In this document: piece by piece, positions 1 through 7,703 of the stretch | How positions within the stretch are numbered: position 1 is the first letter of the stretch | Layout: each line of letters begins with the position of its first letter | DNA from: Polaromonas sp. | GTDB taxonomy: Bacteria > Pseudomonadota > Gammaproteobacteria > Burkholderiales > Burkholderiaceae | NCBI GenBank assembly: GCA_013823505.1 | Contig: PNMH01000082.1 | Location: forward strand, 1-15,900 | Direction: 5' to 3' | Length of the DNA: 15,900 nt | Notes under the pieces: generated by a model | Told to the model about the DNA's origin: nothing | Seen by the model: only the letters and a program-made list of their open reading frames with translations | The model's database searches: none | Position numbers and translations under genes: made by a program

Positions 1-243
1 CAGGCCAGCGGCAAGGGAGCCGGCCCGATCAAGCCACTGGATGGTTCGGCCCTGGTGGTTGATGCCGACAAAGGCAAGATCATCAACGTGCTGCTCAACG
101 GCCAGAACAACGGTGCCATGCCCGCGTGGAAGCAGCTCAGCGACACCGAGCTGGCCGCGGTTATGACCTACGCCAAGAACACCTGGTCGAACCAGACCCA
201 GCAGATCGTGCAGCCGGCCGAAGTGCAAGCCGCCCGCAAGTGA
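1..243 (+). CDS. ctaC: Cytochrome c oxidase subunit II, C-terminal cytochrome c domain (partial, 5' end outside window)
   Basis: Only the last 80 residues are visible; the frame is open from base 1 to the TGA at 241. The fragment looks like the end of a class I c-type cytochrome domain. It starts with QASGKGAGPIKPLDGS, which in this family directly follows the CXXCH heme site, so that site should lie just left of the window. GAMPAW near bases 115-129 supplies the expected axial methionine, and a helix resembling LSDTELAAVMTYAKNTW follows. Subunit II receives electrons from cytochrome c at the CuA centre; a fused c domain marks the caa3-like form common in betaproteobacteria. Subunit I follows 40 bases downstream, which supports the assignment. 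The CuA ligands and the membrane anchor cannot be checked here. Confidence 0.9.
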   Translation, partial: QASGKGAGPIKPLDGSALVVDADKGKIINVLLNGQNNGAMPAWKQLSDTELAAVMTYAKNTWSNQTQQIVQPAEVQAARK

Positions 244-283
244 TCGCAGCCGAAACAACATTGAGCTTCCAAGGAAACCGACC

Positions 284-1903
284 ATGAGTGCTGTTCTCGA
301 CCACCACGACGCCCACGGCCACGACCACGATCACCACGCCCCCACGGGTTGGCGCCGCTGGGTCTACGCCACCAACCACAAGGACATCGGCACGCTGTAT
401 CTGCTGTTCTCGTTCACCATGCTCATGGTGGGCGGTGTGCTGGCGCTGTTGATCCGTGCCGAGCTGTTCCAGCCTGGCCTTCAACTGGTCAACCCCGGCC
501 TGTTCAACCAGCTCACCACCATGCATGGCCTGATCATGGTGTTCGGCGCCATCATGCCGGCCTTCGTGGGCTTCGCGAACTGGATGATTCCGCTGCAGAT
601 CGGCGCCTCCGACATGGCGTTCGCCCGCATGAACAACTTCAGCTTCTGGCTGATGATTCCCGCCGCGCTGATGTTGGTGTCGTCGTTCTTCATGCCCGGT
701 GGCGCCCCCGCCGCCGGCTGGACGCTGTATGCACCGCTGACCCTGCAGATGGGCCCCTCGATGGATGCCGGCATCTTCGCCATGCACATCCTGGGCGCAT
801 CGTCGATCATGGGCTCGATCAACATCATCGTGACCATCCTGAACATGCGCGCGCCCGGCATGACGCTGATGAAAATGCCCATGTTCTGCTGGACCTGGCT
901 CATCACCGCCTACCTGCTGATCGCCGTGATGCCCGTGCTGGCCGGCGCGATCACCATGACGCTGACCGATCGCCACTTCGGCACCAGTTTCTTCAACCCC
1001 GCCGGCGGCGGTGACCCGGTGATGTACCAGCACATCTTCTGGTTCTTCGGCCACCCCGAGGTGTACATCATGATCCTGCCGGCCTTCGGCATCGTGAGCC
1101 AGGTCGTGCCCGCTTTCTCGCGCAAGAAGCTGTTCGGCTACGCCTCCATGGTGTATGCCACCGGCTCGATTGCCATCCTGTCCTTCGTCGTGTGGGCACA
1201 CCACATGTTCACCACCGGCATGCCGGTGACTGGCCAGCTGTTCTTCATGTATTCCACAATGTTGATCGCCGTGCCCACGGGTGTGAAGATCTTTAACTGG
1301 ATCGCGACCATGTGGAAGGGTTCGATGACCTTCGAGACCCCGATGCTGTGGGCCGTGGGCTTCATCTTCGTGTTCACCATCGGCGGCTTCACCGGTCTGA
1401 TCCTGTCCGTGGCGCCGATCGACATCCAGATGCAGGACACCTACTACGTGGTGGCCCACTTCCACTATGTGCTGGTGGCCGGTTCCCTGTTTGCCATGTT
1501 CGCCGGCATCTACTACTGGCTGCCCAAGTGGACCGGCGTGATGTACAGCGAAACGCGCGGCAAGATCCATTTCTGGTGGTCGATGATCTCGTTCAACATC
1601 ACCTTCTTCCCGATGCACTTCCTGGGTCTGGCCGGCATGCCCCGCCGCTACGCCGACTATCCAATGCAGTTCGCCGATTTCAACGCCATCGCTTCGGTGG
1701 GCGCGTTCGGCTTCGGCATCGCGCAGGTCTATTTCTTTCTGGCGGTGGTCGTCCCGGCCATGCGCGGCAAGGGCGAGAAGGCCCCGCAGAAGCCATGGGA
1801 AGGTGCCGAAGGCCTGGAGTGGGAAGTGCCCTCGCCAGCCCCGTTCCACACCTTCGAGAACCCACCCAAGCTTGACGTGACCGCCACCAAGGTGATCGGC
1901 TGA
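284..1903 (+). CDS. ctaD: Cytochrome c oxidase subunit I (aa3-type, A1 family)
   Basis: This is the 539-residue catalytic subunit: about 12 membrane helices that reduce O2 at the heme a3/CuB centre and pump protons. The key residues are visible. Heme a ligands are His81 (TTMHG) and His394; CuB ligands are His257 (GHPEVY, with cross-link Tyr261), His306 and His307; the heme a3 ligand is His392 (AHFHY). Glu259 of GHPEVY marks the A1-type D channel and Lys335 (PTGVK) the K channel. The ATG at 284 follows a clear AAGGA site at 271-275. The N-terminus is His-rich, with seven His in residues 7-18. The gene lies 40 bases behind ctaC and is surely co-transcribed with it. Length and motifs match functional enzymes. 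Confidence 0.98.
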   Translation: MSAVLDHHDAHGHDHDHHAPTGWRRWVYATNHKDIGTLYLLFSFTMLMVGGVLALLIRAELFQPGLQLVNPGLFNQLTTMHGLIMVFGAIMPAFVGFANWMIPLQIGASDMAFARMNNFSFWLMIPAALMLVSSFFMPGGAPAAGWTLYAPLTLQMGPSMDAGIFAMHILGASSIMGSINIIVTILNMRAPGMTLMKMPMFCWTWLITAYLLIAVMPVLAGAITMTLTDRHFGTSFFNPAGGGDPVMYQHIFWFFGHPEVYIMILPAFGIVSQVVPAFSRKKLFGYASMVYATGSIAILSFVVWAHHMFTTGMPVTGQLFFMYSTMLIAVPTGVKIFNWIATMWKGSMTFETPMLWAVGFIFVFTIGGFTGLILSVAPIDIQMQDTYYVVAHFHYVLVAGSLFAMFAGIYYWLPKWTGVMYSETRGKIHFWWSMISFNITFFPMHFLGLAGMPRRYADYPMQFADFNAIASVGAFGFGIAQVYFFLAVVVPAMRGKGEKAPQKPWEGAEGLEWEVPSPAPFHTFENPPKLDVTATKVIG

Positions 1904-1910
1904 TCTGACC

Positions 1911-2033
1911 ATGGCCCGCAACATGACACCCGACCAGAAGAAGAACAACCGTCGCCTGGCCCTGATCCTGGGCTCGGTGGCACTCGTGTTCTTCCTCGGG
2001 TTCATGGGCAAGATGGTGTTTCTGGGCGGCTGA
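1911..2033 (+). CDS. Small single-pass membrane protein (cytochrome oxidase small assembly protein type)
   Basis: A 40-residue reading frame starts at the ATG 7 bases after the ctaD stop. It has a short polar, basic N-terminus (MARNMTPDQKKNNRR), then one hydrophobic helix at about residues 16-38, ending at a TGA at 2031. The arginine/lysine-rich side should face the cytoplasm. There is no good Shine-Dalgarno sequence, so translation is probably coupled to ctaD. Betaproteobacterial ctaD-ctaG gaps commonly hold such a peptide, annotated as a small oxidase assembly protein; its mechanism is not established. The position suggests a role in subunit I maturation or CtaG docking, but that is inference. 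The absence of frame interruption and the sensible topology argue that it is a real gene. Confidence 0.8.
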   Translation: MARNMTPDQKKNNRRLALILGSVALVFFLGFMGKMVFLGG

Positions 2034-2066
2034 CGCCCACGCAATTCACAACACAGGAATCAGACC

Positions 2067-2675
2067 GTGGGACTGCGCAGCGAAAACTTCAAGATGGTGG
2101 GCAAGCTCTGCGTGATCACGCTGGGCATGTTTGCTTTCGGCTACGCGCTGGTGCCGATCTACAACGCGATCTGCGAAGCGACCGGCATTAACGTGCTGTC
2201 GCTCTCCGACCGACAGATTCCGGGCGCCACTTCCAAGGCAGCGGCCAACACCCAGGTGGACACCAGCCGCACGATCACCGTGGAGTTCGATGTGAACAGC
2301 CGAGGACCGTGGCATTTCAAGCCGGCGGTGCGTTCTCTGCAGGTGCATCCGGGCGAGCTGACCACGGTGATGTATGAGTTCCAGAACATCCAGAACCGCA
2401 CCATGGCGGCCCAGGCCATTCCCAGCTATGCGCCCAAGCAAGCCATGGCCCACTTCAACAAGCTGGAGTGTTTCTGCTTCACGCAGTACACCTTGCAGGC
2501 GGGTGAGAAGAAAGAATGGCCTGTGGCCTTCGTGATCGACCCGCGACTGCCCAAGGACGTGACCACGATCACGTTGTCCTACACCTTCTTCGAAGTCGGT
2601 GGCAAGGTGCCTGCGGCGCCTGCCGATGTGGCCTTTGAACCGGCAATCACCGCGAAGCCGGCCGGAGCCGTATGA
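2067..2675 (+). CDS. ctaG: Cytochrome c oxidase assembly protein CtaG/Cox11 (CuB copper chaperone)
   Basis: This 202-residue protein delivers copper to the CuB site of subunit I from the periplasmic side. It has an N-terminal membrane anchor at about residues 12-32 (ending GYALVPIYNAIC) and then an immunoglobulin-like domain. The copper motif CFCF is present, with Cys135 and Cys137 at bases 2469-2480, as is the conserved Cys36 just after the membrane segment. The start is GTG at 2067 with AGGAA at 2055-2059; the next in-frame ATG (Met10) would cut into the anchor, so GTG is preferred. The stop overlaps the start of the next gene (ATGA at 2672-2675), indicating translational coupling. Length is normal for bacterial Cox11. 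Confidence 0.97.
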   Translation: MGLRSENFKMVGKLCVITLGMFAFGYALVPIYNAICEATGINVLSLSDRQIPGATSKAAANTQVDTSRTITVEFDVNSRGPWHFKPAVRSLQVHPGELTTVMYEFQNIQNRTMAAQAIPSYAPKQAMAHFNKLECFCFTQYTLQAGEKKEWPVAFVIDPRLPKDVTTITLSYTFFEVGGKVPAAPADVAFEPAITAKPAGAV

Positions 2676-2878
2676 ACGTGCCATTGCACAAGCGCAAAGG
2701 GTCCTTCGTGGGCACGGTGAAGGCCGTGCTTTGGGGGTTTCTGGGTGTGCGCCGCAACGCCGACTACCAGAACGACATCGCCAAGCTCAACCCGCTGCAC
2801 CTGATCGCGGTGGGCGTTGGCATGGCCTTTGTGTTCGTCCTGGTCCTGATCCTGTTGGTGAACTGGGTGGCGGGTTGA
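2672..2878 (+). CDS. DUF2970 family small membrane protein
   Basis: This is a 68-residue protein with a basic N-terminus (MNVPLHKRKGSF), a VKAVLWGFLGVRR segment and one C-terminal membrane helix at about residues 44-66. This arrangement is typical of DUF2970, a family common in beta- and gammaproteobacteria and often placed between ctaG and ctaE. Function is unknown; position suggests oxidase assembly or stability. Its ATG overlaps the ctaG stop by four bases, and GGAG at 2664-2667 can serve as ribosome site. The family call rests on recognition of sequence and context. Confidence 0.85.
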   Translation: MNVPLHKRKGSFVGTVKAVLWGFLGVRRNADYQNDIAKLNPLHLIAVGVGMAFVFVLVLILLVNWVAG

Positions 2879-2939
2879 CGCCGCCGTTCACCTCGAACGT
2901 ATTCTCATCATTCAAACAAGCGACAACACTGGAGTGAGC

Positions 2940-3821
2940 ATGTCAGCAGCATCCCACGGCGCAACGCCCTACTACTTCGTTCCCGGCCCCTCGCGGCACC
3001 CGGTGATGGCGGCGATCGGCCTGTTCTTCGTCATTTTGGGCGCGGGGCAATGGATCAACGGCGCTGCCTGGGGCGCGTACTCGCTCGCTTTCGGCATGGT
3101 TTTCTGGCTCGTCGTGCTGTTCCAGTGGTTCCGCGAATCGGTGGCCGAAAGCGAAAGCGGCATGTACGGTCGCAAGATTGACCTGTCCTTCCGCTGGAGC
3201 ATGAGCTGGTTCATCTTCTCGGAAGTCATGTTCTTCGGTGCTTTCTTCACCGCGCTCTGGTGGGCCCGCGTGCACTCGGTGCCGGCCCTGGGTGGTTTTG
3301 AGAACTCGCTGATCTGGCCCGACTTCTCAGCCGTGTGGCCCAGCGTTCAGGCCGGCGCCACCGCGTCGCCAGGCGGCATCGTTGAGCCCTTCCAGACCAT
3401 GGGTCCATTCTGGTTGCCCACGATCAACACCGCACTGCTGTTGACCTCCGGCGTCACGTTGACCATTGCCCACCACGCACTGCAGGTGGGTAACCGCGGC
3501 AAGACCATTGCCTTCATGTGGATGACCGTGCTGCTGGGCATCGTCTTCCTGTTCGTCCAAGGCTACGAGTATTACCACGCCTACACCGATCTGAACCTCA
3601 AACTCAGCTCCGGCATCTTTGGCTCGACCTTCTTCATGCTGACCGGCTTCCATGGTTTCCACGTGTTCGTGGGCATGTTGATGCTGCTCTTCATCACGCT
3701 GCGCTTGCAGAAGGGGCACTTCACCAAAGACCGCCATTTCGGCTTTGAAGGTGCGGCTTGGTATTGGCACTTTGTGGATGTGGTTTGGCTGGGCCTCTAC
3801 ATCCTTGTGTACTGGCTGTGA
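2940..3821 (+). CDS. ctaE: Cytochrome c oxidase subunit III
   Basis: This is a 293-residue, seven-helix subunit III, which binds lipid and stabilises proton pumping and turnover of subunit I. Recognisable motifs include SMSWFIFSEVMFFGAFF at about residues 87-103 (Glu95 in helix III), GFHGFHVFVGMLML and a C-terminal WYWHFVDVVWLGLYILVYWL. A GTG lies at 2934, but GGAG at 2931-2934 sits five bases before the ATG at 2940, so the ATG is chosen. A 61-base gap without obvious signals separates it from the DUF2970 gene, still compatible with one transcript. The operon ends at the hairpin at 3861-3887. Confidence 0.97.
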   Translation: MSAASHGATPYYFVPGPSRHPVMAAIGLFFVILGAGQWINGAAWGAYSLAFGMVFWLVVLFQWFRESVAESESGMYGRKIDLSFRWSMSWFIFSEVMFFGAFFTALWWARVHSVPALGGFENSLIWPDFSAVWPSVQAGATASPGGIVEPFQTMGPFWLPTINTALLLTSGVTLTIAHHALQVGNRGKTIAFMWMTVLLGIVFLFVQGYEYYHAYTDLNLKLSSGIFGSTFFMLTGFHGFHVFVGMLMLLFITLRLQKGHFTKDRHFGFEGAAWYWHFVDVVWLGLYILVYWL

Positions 3822-3860
3822 GTACCGTCCGGGTTTCTCGGCAAACCCAAACGGCTCAAC

Positions 3861-3887
3861 AAAAAAAGCGCCCATCGGCGCTTTTTT
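3861..3887. terminator. Bidirectional rho-independent terminator between ctaE and the DUF2909 gene
   Basis: A run of seven A, a GCGCC arm (3868-3872), a CATC loop, a GGCGC arm (3877-3881) and then six T. Because A-run and T-run flank the stem symmetrically, it can end transcription from both sides. It lies between two convergent genes (ctaE stop at 3821, DUF2909 stop at 3921). Confidence 0.9.
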
Positions 3888-3920
3888 GTTGTTTCGGCAA
3901 CAGAGCGATGGATCGTGTGA

Positions 3921-4163
3921 TCAGCGCTGCAATGGCAAGCCGGTGGGCTGTATCCACCCCATCAGGTAGCTGATGAGCACAACCACGAAGAGCAGAATGG
4001 AGAACCCGACCCGAAATGCCAGCGCCCTGGCCATGTGGTTCTTGCGAGGTGGGCTGTTGGGCGCGTCGGCTGTGTCGGACTGGCCGCCGCGCATCATGAA
4101 CACAAGGGCCGCGCCCAGACTCCCAAGGATGGCAACGAATGCCGCGATGACCAGATATTTCAT
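3921..4163 (-). CDS. Twin transmembrane protein (DUF2909-like)
   Basis: An 80-residue protein starting MKYLVIAAFVAILG, with two hydrophobic helices (about residues 3-24 and 48-70) joined by a polar linker (RGGQSDTADAPNSPPRKNH). The frame is open further upstream, but that extension is an unlikely soluble sequence and would overlap surf1, so the ATG at 4161-4163 is chosen. The pattern matches DUF2909, small proteins that occur beside oxidase genes in Burkholderiales and have no known biochemical role. It runs opposite to and between the two oxidase operons. No good ribosome site is visible; a -10-like GATAAT lies only seven bases upstream, so the mRNA may be leaderless. Confidence 0.8.
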   Translation of the reverse strand: MKYLVIAAFVAILGSLGAALVFMMRGGQSDTADAPNSPPRKNHMARALAFRVGFSILLFVVVLISYLMGWIQPTGLPLQR

Positions 4164-4170
4164 CGGTGGA

Positions 4171-4176
4171 ATTATC
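4171..4176 (-). promoter_or_regulatory. Candidate -10 element for the DUF2909 gene
   Basis: GATAAT on the minus strand (5/6 to TATAAT), ending seven bases before the ATG at 4163. Transcription would start at or next to the start codon. The -35 match is poor (TGCACC at about 18-base spacing). It falls in the 72-base divergent gap shared with surf1. Confidence 0.3.
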
Positions 4177-4235
4177 GGTGGAGCCAGTGCGCGAGGTGCA
4201 CGGATGGACATGGGTCCAGAGCCGGGAGCAGGGTC

Positions 4236-4976
4236 ATGATGTCTTCGCGCCTTCGGTTTGCCATGGTCACCGCAGCCACGGTGTTCACCATGGCGGTCAC
4301 CGCGTCGCTGGGCTTCTGGCAGCTCGACCGAGCCCGCCAGAAGATCGCTTTGCAGGAACAGGTCGACCAACGCGCCCAACTCCCCTCGTGGCAAGCCAGC
4401 GATCTCCTGGGCGCGAGTGATCCGACCGAGGGCGTGCATCGGCCGGTGCAGATCCGGGGGACGTGGGTGAAGGAGGCCTCGGTGTACCTGGACAATCGTC
4501 AGATGGCGGCCCGCAACGGCTTCATCCTGGTCACGCCGCTGAAGTTGTCGGGCAGCTCGCGCTCGGTGCTGGTGCAGCGGGGCTGGGTGCCGCGGGACTT
4601 CATTGACCGAAGCCGTGTCCCTTCCATCGATACACCGCCGGGTGAGGTCCAGGTGGAAGGGCGTTTGGCCCCGCCGCCGGGCAAGCTATACGAGCTGGGC
4701 GAGCCGAGCAAGGGTGCGATCCGGCAAAATCTCGACCTTGGCACTTTTGCCCGAGAGACGGGTCTGAACCTGCTGGTTGTGTCCGTGCAGCAAACCGGTG
4801 CCTCTCCCGAAGGACTCTTGCGAGAGTGGCCGCGCCCCGCGGTCGGGGTCGACAAGCACCATGGCTATGCCTTCCAGTGGTTTAGCTTGTGCACGCTGGC
4901 TGGCCTGCTCTATTTTTGGTTCCAATTCATTTCCCCCCGCCGAAAGCGCATCTCCCATGGCACAGACGCCCGATGA
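4236..4976 (+). CDS. surf1: SURF1 family cytochrome oxidase biogenesis protein
   Basis: A 246-residue SURF1 homologue, implicated in heme a insertion into subunit I. It has the classic layout: an N-terminal membrane helix (about residues 9-27) running into GFWQLDRARQK (26-36), a periplasmic domain with LDNRQMAARNGF and VLVQRGWVPR, and a C-terminal helix following KHHGYAFQWFSL (from Lys207). The first of two adjacent ATGs at 4236 is chosen, with GGAGCAGGG just upstream at 4224-4233; longer upstream frame is not SURF1-like. The 3' end overlaps the next gene by 20 bases. It heads the second assembly operon, so a promoter is expected in 4164-4235, but none is convincing. Confidence 0.95.
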   Translation: MMSSRLRFAMVTAATVFTMAVTASLGFWQLDRARQKIALQEQVDQRAQLPSWQASDLLGASDPTEGVHRPVQIRGTWVKEASVYLDNRQMAARNGFILVTPLKLSGSSRSVLVQRGWVPRDFIDRSRVPSIDTPPGEVQVEGRLAPPPGKLYELGEPSKGAIRQNLDLGTFARETGLNLLVVSVQQTGASPEGLLREWPRPAVGVDKHHGYAFQWFSLCTLAGLLYFWFQFISPRRKRISHGTDAR

Positions 4977-5628
4977 ACCCCTGACCCTCACCGTGCACAG
5001 CCTGCCCCAGCTTGACCAAGGTGGGGCAGGGGCCGTGGTGAACGCTCGCACCGGACGCTGGAAGCTGCTCGGGCTGGCACTGGTGTGTGTGGCGCCGGTG
5101 GTCGCGTCCTACCTCACCTACTACGTGATTCGCCCGGAGGGTCGGCGCAACTACGGCGAATTGATCGACCCGCAGCGCCCCCTGCCTGCCATAACGGCGG
5201 TCAATGCCCAGGGCCAGACCGTGCCCCTGTCGGCCCTGAAGGACCAATGGTTGCTGATCAGCGTGGCCGACAGCGCCTGCACCGATGTCTGCCAGGAGCA
5301 CCTGCTGCTGCAGCGGCAGCTGCGTGAAACGCTGGGCCGGGAAAAGGACCGCATGGACTGGGTCTGGTTGCGCACGGGGGACACCCCACTCAGCGAGCCG
5401 CTGAAGCGGGCCACCGCCGCCGCTCAGGTGCTTCAGATCGACGCGCAAGCCTTGGCCGCCTGGCTGCAGCCGGCGCCGGGTCAAAAGATCGAGGACCACC
5501 TCTACGTGGTCGATCCCCTGGGCAACTGGATGATGCGCTTCCCCGCCAACATCGACCCCAAGAAAGCCAAGAGCGATCTGGATCGACTGCTGCGCGCCTC
5601 TGCGTTCTGGGACAAGGAAGGTCGCTGA
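4957..5628 (+). CDS. Membrane-anchored SCO/thioredoxin-like protein in the oxidase operon
   Basis: A 223-residue protein with a cytoplasmic N-terminus of about 35 residues, one membrane helix (about 36-57) and a periplasmic thioredoxin-like domain. The domain aligns by eye with the SCO protein encoded at 7704-8312. It shows NAQGQTVPLSALKDQWLL (SCO: NGQARTLADFKGKAVVL), a CTDVC motif at Cys108/Cys112 where SCO has CPDVC, a DTP motif at about 142-144, and DHLYVVDPLG with His181 where SCO has its third ligand His before a DPQG motif. A full CX3C + His copper set is therefore possible, although the usual Pro after the second Cys is Gln. The start ATG at 4957 overlaps the surf1 end, and ctaA begins one base after its stop. 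Such genes are often labelled hypothetical; a role in copper or thiol handling for the oxidase is inference. Confidence 0.85.
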   Translation: MAQTPDEPLTLTVHSLPQLDQGGAGAVVNARTGRWKLLGLALVCVAPVVASYLTYYVIRPEGRRNYGELIDPQRPLPAITAVNAQGQTVPLSALKDQWLLISVADSACTDVCQEHLLLQRQLRETLGREKDRMDWVWLRTGDTPLSEPLKRATAAAQVLQIDAQALAAWLQPAPGQKIEDHLYVVDPLGNWMMRFPANIDPKKAKSDLDRLLRASAFWDKEGR

Positions 5629-5629
5629 C

Positions 5630-6796
5630 ATGGACGCTCAGCCGCTCTACGACCTCGCCCCCATCGCCCGCATCATGCTGTTGGGCGTGGTCCTTGCGCT
5701 CGGCCCGCTGGCCTGGGTGTGGGTGCGCAACCGCCACGCGCCACCCGCGCAGCGCCTGCGTGTGCTCACACTCGTCACCTTGTTCCTCACCTTCGATCTG
5801 GTGCTCTTCGGCGCCTTCACGCGCCTGACCGATTCCGGCCTGGGCTGCCCTGACTGGCCTGGCTGCTACGGCAGCGTGAGCCCGGTCGGCGCCAGCTCGG
5901 CCATTGCCGCTGCCCAGGACGCCATGCCCACCGGGCCGGTCACGTTCTCCAAGGCGTGGATCGAGATGATCCACCGGTATCTCGCCACTGCTGTGGGCGT
6001 GTTGATCCTGGTGCTGGCGCTGGTCAGCTGGATCGAACGCAAGCGCCTGTCGGTGTCGTTTGTGTGGCCGCTGGTCACGCTGGTGTGGGTCTGCGTGCAG
6101 GGCGCTTTCGGTGCGCTCACGGTCACCATGAAGCTGTTCCCGGCCATCGTCACGTTGCACTTGCTGGGTGGTTTGGGCTTGTTGGCGCTGTTGCGCGCTC
6201 AGGCGGTGGCCTACCAGCTGGCCCGACCCGGCGACCGCGGGCCGGCGGAGCTGCCGGGGCGCCTGCGCGCAGCGTTGGTGGCCGTCACTGCCTTGTTGTG
6301 GCTGCAAATTGCATTGGGCGGCTGGGTCAGCACCAACTACGCCGTGCTGGCCTGCAGCGAATTCCCCACCTGCCAGGGCAGCTGGTGGCCCAGCATGGAC
6401 TTTCGCGAGGGCTTCACCCTGTGGCGCCACCTGGGGTTGAACAGCGCCGGTGAAGCCATCGCCTTCCCGGCCCTCACCGCCATTCACTACGTGCACCGTC
6501 TCATGGCCTTTGTGGTGCTGGGCGCCATGGTGTGGCTGGGCTGGCGCCTGTGGCGCGTGCCGGGCATGGGCCGCACCGCGCGCGCCTTGCTGTTGCTGGC
6601 GCTCTGGCAATTCACCAGCGGGTTGACCAACGTGGTGCTGGACTGGCCACTGCTGGCTGCCGTGGGCCACACGGCCGGTGCAGCCGCGCTGGTGATCGTC
6701 TTCACCGGCGCGCTCAGCGGCACGCGCAGCGCCACACAGCGCCGTGCTGAAGCCGCCAGCGCCGCCCACCTGAACATGTCCCGATCGACCCCATGA
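5630..6796 (+). CDS. ctaA: Heme A synthase (COX15/CtaA)
   Basis: A 388-residue, eight-helix membrane enzyme that oxidises the C8 methyl of heme O to the formyl group of heme A. The four expected heme-ligand histidines are seen: His115 (EMIHR), His177 (TLHLL), His289 (HYVHR) and His347 (AVGHTAG). Two cysteine pairs lie in periplasmic loops, Cys73/Cys79 (CPDWPGC) and Cys242/Cys248 (CSEFPTC). The motif [14 protein letters not shown] is typical. ATG at 5630 has AAGGAAGG at about 5614-5621 and is one base after the upstream stop. Its stop overlaps the ctaB start (ATGA at 6793). Length is normal for the proteobacterial type. Confidence 0.97.
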   Translation: MDAQPLYDLAPIARIMLLGVVLALGPLAWVWVRNRHAPPAQRLRVLTLVTLFLTFDLVLFGAFTRLTDSGLGCPDWPGCYGSVSPVGASSAIAAAQDAMPTGPVTFSKAWIEMIHRYLATAVGVLILVLALVSWIERKRLSVSFVWPLVTLVWVCVQGAFGALTVTMKLFPAIVTLHLLGGLGLLALLRAQAVAYQLARPGDRGPAELPGRLRAALVAVTALLWLQIALGGWVSTNYAVLACSEFPTCQGSWWPSMDFREGFTLWRHLGLNSAGEAIAFPALTAIHYVHRLMAFVVLGAMVWLGWRLWRVPGMGRTARALLLLALWQFTSGLTNVVLDWPLLAAVGHTAGAAALVIVFTGALSGTRSATQRRAEAASAAHLNMSRSTP

Positions 6797-7698
6797 GCGC
6801 CGCTTCCTCTCCTTCTGTGGCCGTGGCCTTGCCCTCGGTCTGGCGCCAGTATCACGCGCTGACCAAACCGCGCGTGATCCAGCTCATCGTTTTCTGTGCC
6901 CTCATCGGCATGGTGCTGGCCGTGCCCGGCGTGCCCACGTGGGCGCAGGTGCAACTCGCGGCCATCGCCTGTTTTGGTATCTGGCTGGTGGCGGGTGCGG
7001 CCGCTGCGTTCAACTGCGTGGTCGAGCAGCACATCGACGCCAAGATGAAGCGCACCGCCTGGCGCCCCACCGCCAAAGGGCAACTCACCAACGGCAAGAC
7101 GCTCTCGTTTTCGGCTGTGTTGTGTGGTGCTGGTTCTGCGGTGCTGTACTTCGCCGTCAACCCCTTGACCATGTGGCTGACCTTCGCCACCTTCGTGGGT
7201 TATGCGGTGATCTACACCGTGATCCTCAAGCCGCTGACACCGCAGAACATCGTGATCGGCGGAGCGTCGGGCGCCATGCCGCCGGTGCTGGGCTGGGCCG
7301 CCATGACGGGCGTGGTCTCGCCCGAGGCGCTGATCCTGTTCCTGATCATCTTTCTCTGGACCCCGCCGCACTTCTGGGCGCTGGCGCTCTACCGCGTGGA
7401 GGACTACCGCAAATCGGGCCTGCCCATGTTGCCGGTGACGCACGGTTCGGAGTTCACCCGGCTGCAGATCCTGCTCTACACCTTCGTGCTCTTCGCCGCC
7501 TGCCTCATGCCTTTCATGATGCGCATGAGCGGCTGGTTCTACCTGGCCAGCGCCATCGCCCTGAGCATCGGCTTCTGCGGCTACGCATGGGCGCTGTGGC
7601 GCAACTACTCCGACTTGCTCGCGCGCAAAACTTTCCGTTTTTCGTTGATCCATCTGTCGCTGCTGTTCGCCGCGCTGTTGATCGACCACTACCTGTGA
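6793..7698 (+). CDS. ctaB: Protoheme IX farnesyltransferase (heme O synthase)
   Basis: A 301-residue UbiA-superfamily prenyltransferase that adds a farnesyl group to heme b, giving heme O, the substrate of CtaA. The first acidic motif is present as [15 protein letters not shown] (Asn74, Glu78, Asp82 and the MKRT segment at about 85-88), as is the second conserved loop [19 protein letters not shown]. Many hydrophobic helices fit the nine-helix fold. The start ATG overlaps the ctaA stop, with no strong ribosome site of its own, so translation is coupled. Adjacent ctaA and ctaB encode the two consecutive steps of heme A formation. Confidence 0.97.
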   Translation: MSAASSPSVAVALPSVWRQYHALTKPRVIQLIVFCALIGMVLAVPGVPTWAQVQLAAIACFGIWLVAGAAAAFNCVVEQHIDAKMKRTAWRPTAKGQLTNGKTLSFSAVLCGAGSAVLYFAVNPLTMWLTFATFVGYAVIYTVILKPLTPQNIVIGGASGAMPPVLGWAAMTGVVSPEALILFLIIFLWTPPHFWALALYRVEDYRKSGLPMLPVTHGSEFTRLQILLYTFVLFAACLMPFMMRMSGWFYLASAIALSIGFCGYAWALWRNYSDLLARKTFRFSLIHLSLLFAALLIDHYL

Positions 7699-7703
7699 CC
7701 GCC

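Noticed and set aside
161..2044. A 627-codon open frame on the minus strand across ctaD
   Set aside because: It is the shadow of a high-GC gene: rich in His, Arg, Gly and Gln, no domain or start signal, and the sense strand carries an unmistakable subunit I.
4164..4439. Upstream extension of the DUF2909 frame on the minus strand
   Set aside because: It would overlap surf1 antisense and put a polar tail before the first helix; the ATG at 4161-4163 starts a normal membrane protein.
5390..6769. A 459-codon minus-strand frame across ctaA
   Set aside because: Low-complexity composition (Gln, His, Arg, Gly) typical of antisense frames in GC-rich genes; the plus-strand ctaA has all its heme ligands.
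6939..7703. Long N-terminal extension of the SCO reading frame through ctaB
   Set aside because: The extension has shadow composition; the lipoprotein signal starts at the ATG at 7704, so translation begins there.
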